From Flavobacterium seoulense (GTDB taxonomy: Bacteria > Bacteroidota > Bacteroidia > Flavobacteriales > Flavobacteriaceae), in assembly GCF_000695795.1 (NCBI RefSeq), contig NZ_JNCA01000001.1:1-64000 (forward strand): a DNA stretch of 64,000 nucleotides, read 5' to 3'. Numbering within the stretch: position 1 is the first letter of the stretch; the number at the start of each line of letters is the position of its first letter. Shown here in pieces: positions 8,789-20,213 of the stretch. A program made the position numbers and the translations under genes. Under the pieces are notes generated by a model. The model searched no databases and was not told where the DNA came from. It was given only the letters and a program-made list of their open reading frames with translations.

Positions 8789-10450
8789 ATGAAAAAAAAC
8801 AAATCGATACTTTTATTCTTATTGTTTTTGAGCCTTTCAGTTTTGGCTCAAGATCAGAAAAGCAATTGGCAACCAGCTTCTTTTCAAATTGTAAAAGCAA
8901 AATACAAAACCTTCAAAACAACGCAGTATGCGCACGTTTTTTCGGGGAGTAAAAACAATATTGTCCGTTTGGCACCAGAATTAGAAGGGCTTAACGGAGT
9001 TCAACTTCCTTTGGAACAATATAAAAAAGGAACAAATGCAGCTTTAAAATTAACTTTTAAAGAAAATGTACAATTGCTTATTGGTACTTTTCAGGAAAAA
9101 GAGAATAAAGATTATTTTCAGTTTTCGGCGGCTGATAATGCAAAATTAGTGCTTGAAAATGGAGCGACCGTAACAGGTTTACCAGCTGTAAATGTATATG
9201 CGATTTCGTATTCTAAAGGAACACATACAATTTTGCCTAATGCAAAAGGATTATTTGTTGTTTTAGGAGCAGTAAAAAGCAGTCAGAATTTAGTTGCTCG
9301 AAATGCCGAATTTCCTGATGGGAAATTGTGGAATCCAACATTTATCGTAGAAGGTTTCTCAGATGAAAAACCTTTATTCGAAATTGTTGGCGGAGAAACG
9401 AAGCCAGTTATCGATGAAGGCTTTCCGGGAACCGAAGGAATTCAGGGTGGTTTTGAAGGCGGTCGTGTGGTAAAAGTAGGCGATACCTATCATATGTTTC
9501 CAACAGAAAGAGCAGGAGAAATTGGTGTTGATTATTATTATGACCGTGTAAAAACTAAAATAGGACACTGGACAAGTAAAGATGCAATCAACTGGAAACG
9601 CGAATCAACAATTTATCAGGCAAGCGGAACCTATGCATTGACTGAGGATGATAATCCTATGAATGATCGTCGTGGAGCAATTTGGTCTTACATGCCGGTT
9701 TTCAACAAAAAAGCGAACAAATGGTATGGCTATTATTTGGCCTATACCGTTCACAAAGAAATTCAGCCGAATCACTCTTTTGGAAGAATTTGGCGTTGCG
9801 AATCGACTGTTGAAGGAATCAACGGAATTGGCGGACCTTATAAAGATATGGGAATTATTATGGAACCAGGATTGGACTCTCAACCTTGGGAAGGACGTCA
9901 GGGAGTGGCTTCTTTTTTTCCATATCAGGTGGGCGAAAAATGGTTTGGATTTTACAGCGGAGCTTATCCTTTCGAAACTTGGGCAGATTATCCTAAGAAT
10001 TCAGGAAAAGGCTGGTTTGTTGCTTTGGCAGAATCGAATAGTTTAGAAGGTCCCTGGACGAGAATGAATAAAGGTTTGGAACCAATAAAATCAATACACC
10101 CGGTATTTGTCGAAAATCCTATTGTGAGCCAACTTCCAAATGGTTTGTACATTGCTATTTTTGACGGAGGTCCTGACGGTTGGGGACATCATTTACCTAA
10201 TATGATGGGTTATTCACTATCTAAAGATGGTGTAAACTGGTCTGAAGCCCGTTATTGGCCTATAGAAACAAAGGTTGGGAAATGGTGGGATATCATGCGT
10301 ACTCCTTTGTGTTTAATTCCTGAAGGAAATGATGTGTATACCGTTATTTACAATACCATTGATTTAAATAAAAGATTCCATCCTACAGGAATGGTGAAAC
10401 TGAAGTTAAATCGTGATGTGATGGAAGCCCGATTGAAGGAATTGAAATAG
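8789..10450 (+). CDS. Exported five-bladed beta-propeller glycosidase-like protein with N-terminal accessory domain
   Basis: A 553-residue protein with signal peptide ending near VLAQ (residue ~20). Residues ~50-165 form a separate beta-rich domain resembling the C-terminal ~125 residues of the GH138-like enzyme at 60889; shared landmarks are APELEGLNG, a segment like VQLLIGTF, and LPAVNVYA. From ~190 onward, repeated blade motifs of the GH43/GH117-like five-bladed propeller appear (GGRVVKVGDTYHMFPTERAG, HWTSKDAINWKRES, WYGYYLAYTVHKE, ALAESNSLEGPWTRM, GYSLSKDGVNWSEARYWP). The enclosed acidic residues suggest an active glycosidase, but I cannot assign the family. In RG-II PULs a five-bladed propeller (GH143) removes Dha; this protein is a candidate for that job, by inference only. 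Confidence 0.6.
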   Translation: MKKNKSILLFLLFLSLSVLAQDQKSNWQPASFQIVKAKYKTFKTTQYAHVFSGSKNNIVRLAPELEGLNGVQLPLEQYKKGTNAALKLTFKENVQLLIGTFQEKENKDYFQFSAADNAKLVLENGATVTGLPAVNVYAISYSKGTHTILPNAKGLFVVLGAVKSSQNLVARNAEFPDGKLWNPTFIVEGFSDEKPLFEIVGGETKPVIDEGFPGTEGIQGGFEGGRVVKVGDTYHMFPTERAGEIGVDYYYDRVKTKIGHWTSKDAINWKRESTIYQASGTYALTEDDNPMNDRRGAIWSYMPVFNKKANKWYGYYLAYTVHKEIQPNHSFGRIWRCESTVEGINGIGGPYKDMGIIMEPGLDSQPWEGRQGVASFFPYQVGEKWFGFYSGAYPFETWADYPKNSGKGWFVALAESNSLEGPWTRMNKGLEPIKSIHPVFVENPIVSQLPNGLYIAIFDGGPDGWGHHLPNMMGYSLSKDGVNWSEARYWPIETKVGKWWDIMRTPLCLIPEGNDVYTVIYNTIDLNKRFHPTGMVKLKLNRDVMEARLKELK

Positions 10451-10488
10451 AAAATAGAGAATAGAGAAAAGAAGCAAGAGAAAAGAAA

Positions 10489-10521
10489 ATCTGCTGAATC
10501 TGCGAAATCTGCGTGAGAAAA
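10489..10521. repeat. Intergenic repeat AATCTGC(N)AAATCTGCG, copy 1
   Basis: Three tandem AATCTGC-type units ending GCGTGAGAAAA lie just before the start codon of the next gene. Related copies are at 15093-15160, 25145-25192 and 55835-55864. Two of those are complete hairpins, but this one has only one arm. Confidence 0.55.
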
Positions 10522-10528
10522 TAAAAAA

Positions 10529-11659
10529 ATGAAAAAGACAGTAAAATATTTCTTAACAGGAATTACGGCAATTCTAATCGCTAGTTGTGCTACGCATTAT
10601 AAAAAACGTGAAATTACCGACAGCGTTATGAACGAAATTTATAACGAGGTAAAAACACCTTATAAATACGGCTTGGTAATGGTGCCAACGGATAACTCCT
10701 ATAAAATGGATTGTCCTTCGGTTTTCCGTAAAGATAACAAATGGTTCATGACTTATTTAATTTATGATGGTCGTGGTTATGAAACCTGGTTGGCTGAAAG
10801 TGATGATTTGTTAAACTGGAAACATTTAGGAAAAGTAATGTCATTTTCTAAAGATGAATCAGAATGGGACGTGAATCAAAAAGCGGGTTATATTTCATTA
10901 CAAGACCCAACCTGGGGCGGAAGTTACAAATGGAATAAATACGATGGTAAATATTGGATGAGTTATTTTGGTGGAAATACCACCGGATATGAAGCTGGAG
11001 TTTTATCAATCGGAATGGCTTACACAAAACAATCTCCAACAAAAGCACACGAATTTGAGCGTTTGCCTAAACCTGTTTTAACGCCAAAAGATAAAGATGC
11101 AAGTTTTTGGGACAACAGTACGATGTATAAAAATTCGGTTATCGAAGACAAAGAACGCATTACAGGAAACAAATTTATCATGTATTACAATGCCCGTGGC
11201 GATAGTTTGAATCCGGCAAAAGGAGCTGAACGTATTGGTATGGCAGTTTCTAATGATATGAAAACATGGAAACGTTATGGTAAAAAAGCCTTGTTAAATC
11301 ACCATAGAGGAATTACAGGTGATGCCTATATTCAGCGTATTAACGATATCTGGGTGATGTTTTATTTTGGAGCTTTTTGGAGAGATTGGAATCAAGGAGC
11401 ATTCAATCGTTTTGCGGTTTCGAATGATTTAGTAAACTGGAAAGAATGGAAAGGTGATAATTTGATTGAATCTTCAGAACCCTATGATAATATGTTTGCC
11501 CATAAATCATTTGTAGTAAAGCACGACGGAGTGGTATATCATTTTTATTGCGCCGTTAACAAAGCAGAACAACGCGGAATCGCAGTGGCTACTTCGAAAG
11601 ATTTAGGTAAAAGTGAAACTAATTTTGTGGCACCGCCGGTAAAGGTTAAAAAGAATTAA
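10529..11659 (+). CDS. Lipoprotein, five-bladed beta-propeller glycosidase-like (GH43/GH130-like)
   Basis: A 376-residue lipoprotein: the lipobox LIASC places the lipidated Cys at residue 20. The residues after it (ATHYKKRE) lack the acidic surface-export signal seen in SusD, so a periplasm-facing anchor is likelier. The rest is a beta-propeller with repeated motifs (CPSVFRKDNKWFMTYLIYDG, ETWLAESDDLLNWKHLGKV, FWDNSTMYKNSVI, MAVSNDMKTWKRYG, NRFAVSNDLVNWKEWKG). DCPSV early in the chain is placed like the catalytic base of GH43-type propellers. It follows the 553-residue propeller by 78 bases in the same orientation. GH43, GH117 and GH130 all share this architecture, and I cannot choose between them; the role is probably removal of a terminal pectin side-chain sugar. 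Confidence 0.55.
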   Translation: MKKTVKYFLTGITAILIASCATHYKKREITDSVMNEIYNEVKTPYKYGLVMVPTDNSYKMDCPSVFRKDNKWFMTYLIYDGRGYETWLAESDDLLNWKHLGKVMSFSKDESEWDVNQKAGYISLQDPTWGGSYKWNKYDGKYWMSYFGGNTTGYEAGVLSIGMAYTKQSPTKAHEFERLPKPVLTPKDKDASFWDNSTMYKNSVIEDKERITGNKFIMYYNARGDSLNPAKGAERIGMAVSNDMKTWKRYGKKALLNHHRGITGDAYIQRINDIWVMFYFGAFWRDWNQGAFNRFAVSNDLVNWKEWKGDNLIESSEPYDNMFAHKSFVVKHDGVVYHFYCAVNKAEQRGIAVATSKDLGKSETNFVAPPVKVKKN

Positions 11660-11671
11660 GTATATAGAATC

Positions 11672-15075
<3,404 letters not shown>

Positions 15076-15092
15076 TAAAATATCAAAAAAAC

Positions 15093-15160
15093 AATCTGTC
15101 AAATCTGCTAAATCTGCGTGAAAAAATTACAGCACACAGATTTAGCAGATTCTGTGGATT
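15093..15160. repeat. Intergenic hairpin repeat AATCTGCTAAATCTG, copy 2
   Basis: A perfect 15-bp inverted repeat: AATCTGCTAAATCTG at 15102-15116 and its reverse complement at 15137-15151, with a 20-base loop. It stands in the GH2-GH106 gap, 18 bases after the GH2 stop. Same family as 10489, 25145 and 55835. It could act as a transcript-end or RNA-stability structure within the operon. Confidence 0.65.
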
Positions 15161-15179
15161 TTATAAAGTTTAATTAGCG

Positions 15180-18100
15180 ATGTTTAAAAAACAGTACCTC
15201 TTTCTTGTTTTACTTCTTGCGGGATTTGTTTCCGCACAGGAGATTCATAAAAAAGAAAATTTAAATTTTCAGCCAACACTAGAATCCTCAAAACCTTGGG
15301 TGTACTGGTATTGGATGAAAGCTGCATATTCTAAAGCCGGAATCACAGCCGATTTAGAAGCAATGAAACAAGCGGGATTAGCAGGAGCTTACTTAATGAC
15401 CATCAAAGGACCAGCAAGTCCGCCATTGATTGAACCGCCAGTATTGCAACTTTCTCCGGAATTTTGGGATATGGTAAAATGGGCTTTTATTGAAGCCGAT
15501 CGTTTGGACTTAAAATTAGCTTTTCACGCTGCCGATGGTTTTGCTGTAGCCGGAGGACCGTGGATTACGCCCGAAATGTCAATGCAAAAAGTAGTTTGGT
15601 CAACAACTGAATTATTGGGAGGAAAAAAATGGAACACTAAATTAGCCGTTCCTGAGCATTATAAAGATTACTATAAAGACATTGCTACTTTTGCTATCCC
15701 AGTAAAAGAAAACATAATCAATTCGCAGGAGTTATCACCAAAGGTTACTACTTCAAACAATAGCGATGCTTCCTTTTTGGCTCATGCTAAAAAAGACGAG
15801 AATTTCAGATTAGGCGAAAATGGCTGGATTCAATATGAGTTTGAAAAACCATTTACTTGTAAATCTATTGTAGTCGAAACCAAAGGCAGAGATTTTCAGG
15901 CACAGCGATTAATTGTCGAAGTGAGTAATGACGGTGTCCATTTTAAATTTCATGAGCGAATGATTGCCCCGCGTCACGGCTGGCAGGATATGGATGTACA
16001 TCATACACATACTATAAAGCCCGTAACGGCTAAGTATTTTAGATTTGTTTATGATGTTACCGGAACCGAACCGGGAGCCGAAGATTTGGATTTTGCCAAA
16101 TGGAAACAGAATAATTTGAAAGTGAGTAAAATCACGCTTTCAAACGAATCATTAATAGATAATTTCGAAGGAAAATCAGCTGCAGTGTGGCGTTTAAGTC
16201 CAACAACAACTAGCGAGCAAATTTCAAATTCAGATTCGTTTCAAAAAGAAAGTATTGTAAATATTTCCAAATTTGTTGATGCCGATGGTAATCTGAACTG
16301 GAAAGCGCCAAAAGGAAAATGGAAAATTATCCGAATGGGGCATACTTCTACCGGGCACGAAAATGCAACTGGCGGAGCAGGAAAAGGTTTAGAAGTAGAT
16401 AAATTCAATCCGGATTTGATTCGTTTTCAACTGGATCATTGGTTTGGCGAAGCTATTCGTACTGCCGGGCCTGAATTAACTTCTAAAGTTTTGAAAATTT
16501 TACATTTGGATAGCTGGGAGTGCGGTAGCCAGAACTGGTCTTCTGTTTTTCAGGCTGAATTTTTAAAACGCCGTGGTTATGATATTGTAGATTATTTGCC
16601 GGTAATGGCGGGAATTCCTATCGAAAGTGTCGCAACTTCGGAGAAAGTTTTATACGATGTTCGAAAAACCATATCCGAATTAGTGGCCGATAATTTTTAT
16701 GTGACTCTGGCTGATATTGCTAAAAAAGCAAATGTAAAATTCAGTTCAGAAAATGTGGCTCCCACAATGATGAGTGATGGATTGTTGCATTTTAAATATG
16801 TAGATTATCCAAGTGGGGAATTTTGGTTAAAAAGCCCTACGCACGATAAACCTTTTGATATGCTGGATGCTATTTCAGGCGGACATATTTATGGAAAAGA
16901 CATTATTCAGGCGGAAGCTTTTACTGCTTTGAGAATGGATTGGGATGAACATCCGGGAAATTTAAAAACACTGGCTGATAGAAATTATGCTATTGGAATC
17001 AACCGTTTTTTCTATCATGTTTTTGTACACAATCCGTGGACTGATCGAAAACCCGGAATGACATTAGACGATATTGGAACTTTTTTTCAAAGAGACCAAA
17101 CCTGGTGGAAACCGGGAAAAGCCTGGTTTGATTATTGTCAAAGAGTACAATTGCAATTGCAAAAAGGAAAACCTGTGGTGGATCTAGCCGTTTTTATCGG
17201 CGAAGATTTACCATCACGTTCATTAGTTCCGGACAGATTATTCCCGTTTATTCCGAATGTTTTTGGCGAAGCCAGAATAACCAGCGAAAAAATCCGATTG
17301 GAAAATGAAGGTCAGCCTGCGACTAAAATGCCTAAGGAAGTAACGTATTCAAAAAACAATACCGATTTGTCACAATGGATAAACCCGATGAATGGTTATC
17401 ATTATGATTCTTTCAATGTCGATGTTTTGTTAAACAGAGCTAAAGTCGTTAATGGAAAAGTAGATTTTGGAGGCGGAATTGAATACGGAGCTTTATTGTT
17501 TCCTGGAAGCAGAAATATGGCGCCTAACAAAATTATTTCTTTGGCTACAGCCGAAAAAATATTGCAGTTAGTAAAAGAAGGAGCAACTGTTTTCATTGGC
17601 GAAAAACCAGTTGATAGTCCGAGTTTTCAAACTGAGGCCGAGACTACAAAATGGAAGATGGTAGTTGATGAAATTTGGTCTGAAAATAATAAGACTCAAT
17701 CTTCATGGAAACTGGGTAAAGGCACAGTTATTGTTACTCCATATGTCGAATCTGATTTTTCGAAAATAGGAATTCCAGCGGATTTATTATTTTCTGATTC
17801 GAAGAATAATGACAGAGGTTCCATTGCCTGGACACACCGAAAAACTGCTGATGAAGAAATTTATTTTATTTCGAATCAGTTAGAAGAGAAAAGAGAACTT
17901 ACGGTTTCTTTTCGCGAAAGCGGTAAAATTCCGGAATTGTATAATCCAGTGACCGATAAAACTACGGTTTTGAATCAATGGAAAGTAGAAAATGGAAGAA
18001 CAATCATTCCGTTGCAACTGGATAAAAACGAATCTTGTTTTGTGATTTTTAAGAATCAAAGCAAAGAAACTAATGATAAAAAAGGAACGAATTGGGCTGA

Positions 18101-18590
18101 ATTGAAATCCGTTCAAACATTGGATGAAAATTGGAATTTACAATTTGATGCAAGTTTTAAAGGTCCTGAAAAAGCCTTGAAAATTAATAAGCTTTTCGAT
18201 TGGAGTACATCGGCTGATGAGAATATTAAATATTATTCGGGAACAGCAGTTTATACTAAGGAATTCAATTGGAAGCAGGATACAAAAACACCAACTTATT
18301 TGAATTTGGGATCAATTGCTAATCTTGCCGAAGTTACAGTTAACGATATCGATTGTGGAACAATCTGGACTTTTCCATACCGAGCTGATATTTCGAAAGC
18401 ATTAAAAAAAGGTAAAAACAAAATAATAATTAAAGTAACTAATACCTGGGCAAACCGATTAATTGGTGACCAAAAATTACCTGAAAAAGAACGATTAACC
18501 TGGACTACTGCTCCTTATCGATTAGTAGAATCAGAGAATTTATTGAAAGCAGGATTGCTGGGGCCGGTTACTTTAGAAAAAGAAAAATAA
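15180..18590 (+). CDS. GH106-like alpha-L-rhamnosidase
   Basis: An 1136-residue exported enzyme with signal peptide ending FVSAQ (residue ~20). The mature N-terminus has the GH106 opening: KPWVYWYWMKAAYSKAGI, then TADLEAMKQAGLAGAYLM, which begins the TIM barrel. A discoidin/F5-8-type beta-sandwich is inserted at ~205-310 (WIQYEFEKPFTCKSIVVETK). Barrel landmarks continue with ILHLDSWECGSQNWSSVFQAEF and SSENVAPTMMSDG; the C-terminal ~150 residues (ANLAEVTVNDIDCGTIWTFP, KVTNTWANRLIGD) form the GH2-like galactose-binding domain typical of the family. GH106 enzymes remove alpha-L-rhamnose, including rhamnose substituted in RG-II side chains. The length agrees with the family. Neighbours are a GH2 and an esterase. 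Confidence 0.85.
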   Translation: MFKKQYLFLVLLLAGFVSAQEIHKKENLNFQPTLESSKPWVYWYWMKAAYSKAGITADLEAMKQAGLAGAYLMTIKGPASPPLIEPPVLQLSPEFWDMVKWAFIEADRLDLKLAFHAADGFAVAGGPWITPEMSMQKVVWSTTELLGGKKWNTKLAVPEHYKDYYKDIATFAIPVKENIINSQELSPKVTTSNNSDASFLAHAKKDENFRLGENGWIQYEFEKPFTCKSIVVETKGRDFQAQRLIVEVSNDGVHFKFHERMIAPRHGWQDMDVHHTHTIKPVTAKYFRFVYDVTGTEPGAEDLDFAKWKQNNLKVSKITLSNESLIDNFEGKSAAVWRLSPTTTSEQISNSDSFQKESIVNISKFVDADGNLNWKAPKGKWKIIRMGHTSTGHENATGGAGKGLEVDKFNPDLIRFQLDHWFGEAIRTAGPELTSKVLKILHLDSWECGSQNWSSVFQAEFLKRRGYDIVDYLPVMAGIPIESVATSEKVLYDVRKTISELVADNFYVTLADIAKKANVKFSSENVAPTMMSDGLLHFKYVDYPSGEFWLKSPTHDKPFDMLDAISGGHIYGKDIIQAEAFTALRMDWDEHPGNLKTLADRNYAIGINRFFYHVFVHNPWTDRKPGMTLDDIGTFFQRDQTWWKPGKAWFDYCQRVQLQLQKGKPVVDLAVFIGEDLPSRSLVPDRLFPFIPNVFGEARITSEKIRLENEGQPATKMPKEVTYSKNNTDLSQWINPMNGYHYDSFNVDVLLNRAKVVNGKVDFGGGIEYGALLFPGSRNMAPNKIISLATAEKILQLVKEGATVFIGEKPVDSPSFQTEAETTKWKMVVDEIWSENNKTQSSWKLGKGTVIVTPYVESDFSKIGIPADLLFSDSKNNDRGSIAWTHRKTADEEIYFISNQLEEKRELTVSFRESGKIPELYNPVTDKTTVLNQWKVENGRTIIPLQLDKNESCFVIFKNQSKETNDKKGTNWAELKSVQTLDENWNLQFDASFKGPEKALKINKLFDWSTSADENIKYYSGTAVYTKEFNWKQDTKTPTYLNLGSIANLAEVTVNDIDCGTIWTFPYRADISKALKKGKNKIIIKVTNTWANRLIGDQKLPEKERLTWTTAPYRLVESENLLKAGLLGPVTLEKEK

Positions 18591-18596
18591 GTTTTT

Positions 18597-18655
18597 TTAC
18601 CATTAAGATATTTAGAGTATTAAGCTAAATGAAACTTAACTTCTTAATGGTGAAA
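18597..18655. repeat. Intergenic repeat TTACCATTAAG...CTTAATGGT, copy 1
   Basis: ACCATTAAG at 18599-18607 pairs with CTTAATGGT at 18643-18651, with inner AT-rich TTAAGC/ATGAAACTTAACTT text. Other copies are at 42531-42640 and 47162-47215, with a half-copy at 59897-59943. All lie between PUL genes. Confidence 0.55.
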
Positions 18656-18682
18656 GTTTAATAGAATTAAAATGAAATTTTA

Positions 18683-20110
18683 ATGATGAAAAATTTAATT
18701 ATTGCATTTTTAGTGATTTTAACAAGTTTTCAGGTGAAGGCAAAAATCAAGTTACCGGCTTTGTTTTCGGATAATATGATGTTGCAACAGCAAAGTAATG
18801 CGCCAATTTGGGGATGGGCTGATAAGAACCAAAATGTAAAAATTACTACTTCCTGGGATGCTAAAACCTATGATGTAAAAGCAGATAAGAATGGAAAATG
18901 GAAACTTGCTTTACAAACACCAGTTGCCGGAGGTCCTTATGAGATTTCAGTTTCGGATGCTGCGGAAACAAAATCAATTAAAAATATCTTAATTGGAGAA
19001 GTTTGGTTGTGTTCAGGACAGTCCAATATGGAAATGCCTTTGAAAGGTTTTCCGGGACAGCTAGTAAGAGATGGTAATGAAGCGGTGGTGCATTCGAGAA
19101 ATAAAAACATTCGTTTTATCACCGTTCCAAGAGCTACGGTACTGACTCCAAACGAAGATTTTCAAGGACAATGGTTTGAGGCAGCTCCACAAAATACGGC
19201 TAATTTAAGTGCTACAGCCTGGTATTTTGGTTCTTTATTACAAGAAGTTTTAGATGTTCCGGTAGGATTGATTGTGGTTTCTTATGGTGGTTCGAGTATG
19301 GAAGCTTGGATGAATCAGGAAATGTTGAAGGATTTTGCAGCAGCTAAAATCCCAACAAAGAAAGAAGATTTAGCTAAAGATCCAAATCGTGTTGCAACGA
19401 CTTTATTTAACGGAATGCTTTCACCGGTAATTGGTTACGGAATCAAAGGCTGTATCTGGTACCAGGGAGAATCTAATTATGAACGTGCTGCTCAATATGC
19501 AGCATTAACTAAAAAAATGGTGAGCAGTTGGAGAACACTTTGGGGACAAGGAGATTTTCCGTTTTATAATTGTCAAATTGCTCCTTTTAATTACGCTCAA
19601 TTTCATCCAAAAGATTATAAAGAAGAATACAATTCGGCTTATTTGCGTGAAGCGCAATTGAAAGCTTCAAAAGAGATTTCAAATTCAGCCATGGCAGTTT
19701 TAATGGATGTTGGCGAAGAAAATAATATTCATCCTGATAATAAAAAAGCGGGAGGAAATAGATTAGGTTATTTGGCTTTGACCAAAACGTATGGAATGAC
19801 AGGTTTTGAGTTCGAAAGTCCTGAGTTTAGCGCTATGGAAATTAAAGGAAGTGTGGTAACAGTAGCTTTTGATAAAGCTCCTAACGGAGTTACCTCTTAC
19901 GGAAAAGAAGTAACAGGATTTGAAATTGCTGGTGAGAATAAGGTGTTTTATCCCGCTAAAGCCGAGTTAAGAAGAAAGTCGGTTTTACTTTCTTCCCCGC
20001 AGGTAGAAAAGCCTGTTGCAGTTCGTTATTTATTTAAAGATTATGCGGAAGCTCAAATTTTCAGTACAGGAGGATTGCCGCTTTCTTCTTTTAGAACGGA
20101 TAGTTGGTAG
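18683..20110 (+). CDS. Sialate O-acetylesterase-like carbohydrate esterase (SGNH fold)
   Basis: A 475-residue exported protein with signal peptide ending VKAK (residue ~21). Residues ~25-100 are a beta-rich N-terminal domain starting KLPALFSDNMMLQQQSNAPI. The SGNH hydrolase follows: WLCSGQSNMEMPL carries the probable nucleophile S114, GCIWYQGESNYERA holds the third block, and NNIHPDNKKAGGNRLG carries the probable catalytic His350. The C-terminus returns to beta structure with SSFRTDSW. Proteins of this type (often annotated as sialate 9-O-acetylesterase) remove acetyl groups from many glycans. In a pectin PUL the likely task is deacetylating RG-I, RG-II or homogalacturonan, since acetyl groups block the exo-glycosidases. 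Sialic acid itself is not expected here. Confidence 0.82.
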   Translation: MMKNLIIAFLVILTSFQVKAKIKLPALFSDNMMLQQQSNAPIWGWADKNQNVKITTSWDAKTYDVKADKNGKWKLALQTPVAGGPYEISVSDAAETKSIKNILIGEVWLCSGQSNMEMPLKGFPGQLVRDGNEAVVHSRNKNIRFITVPRATVLTPNEDFQGQWFEAAPQNTANLSATAWYFGSLLQEVLDVPVGLIVVSYGGSSMEAWMNQEMLKDFAAAKIPTKKEDLAKDPNRVATTLFNGMLSPVIGYGIKGCIWYQGESNYERAAQYAALTKKMVSSWRTLWGQGDFPFYNCQIAPFNYAQFHPKDYKEEYNSAYLREAQLKASKEISNSAMAVLMDVGEENNIHPDNKKAGGNRLGYLALTKTYGMTGFEFESPEFSAMEIKGSVVTVAFDKAPNGVTSYGKEVTGFEIAGENKVFYPAKAELRRKSVLLSSPQVEKPVAVRYLFKDYAEAQIFSTGGLPLSSFRTDSW

Positions 20111-20120
20111 TTAATATTAT

Positions 20121-20202
20121 CCTGCAAGGTTTACAAAACCTTGTAGGTATAAAATTGAAATGAACTTTTAATACCTACAAGGTCAGAAAAAGACCTTGCA
20201 GG
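20121..20202. repeat. Nested hairpin repeat CCTGCAAGGT...ACCTTGCAGG, copy 1
   Basis: The outer arms CCTGCAAGGT (20121-20130) and ACCTTGCAGG (20193-20202) and the inner arms CCTTGTAGGTAT (20139-20150) and ATACCTACAAGG (20171-20182) are all perfect, so the element can form one long bulged hairpin. It ends 11 bases before the ATG of the DUF5703 gene. A degenerate copy is at 44283-44355. Confidence 0.65.
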
Positions 20203-20213
20203 AAAATATAAAA

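Noticed and set aside
9663..10046. Plus-strand frame of 127 codons inside the 553-residue propeller gene
   Set aside because: It lies in another frame of a gene with clear blade repeats; its composition is Ile/Lys/Phe-rich without a signal or motif.
10489..10521. Possible CRISPR repeat units (AATCTGC repeats)
   Set aside because: Units are short, irregular, scattered over 45 kb and without regular spacers or cas genes.
18683..20110. Sialic acid degradation role for the sialate O-acetylesterase-like gene and the BNR proteins
   Set aside because: No other sialic acid genes are present, and the surrounding enzymes are pectinolytic; the names reflect fold families.
20196..20213. TTG start for the DUF5703 protein
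   Set aside because: It begins within the right arm of a palindromic repeat; ATG 20214 starts a normal signal peptide.
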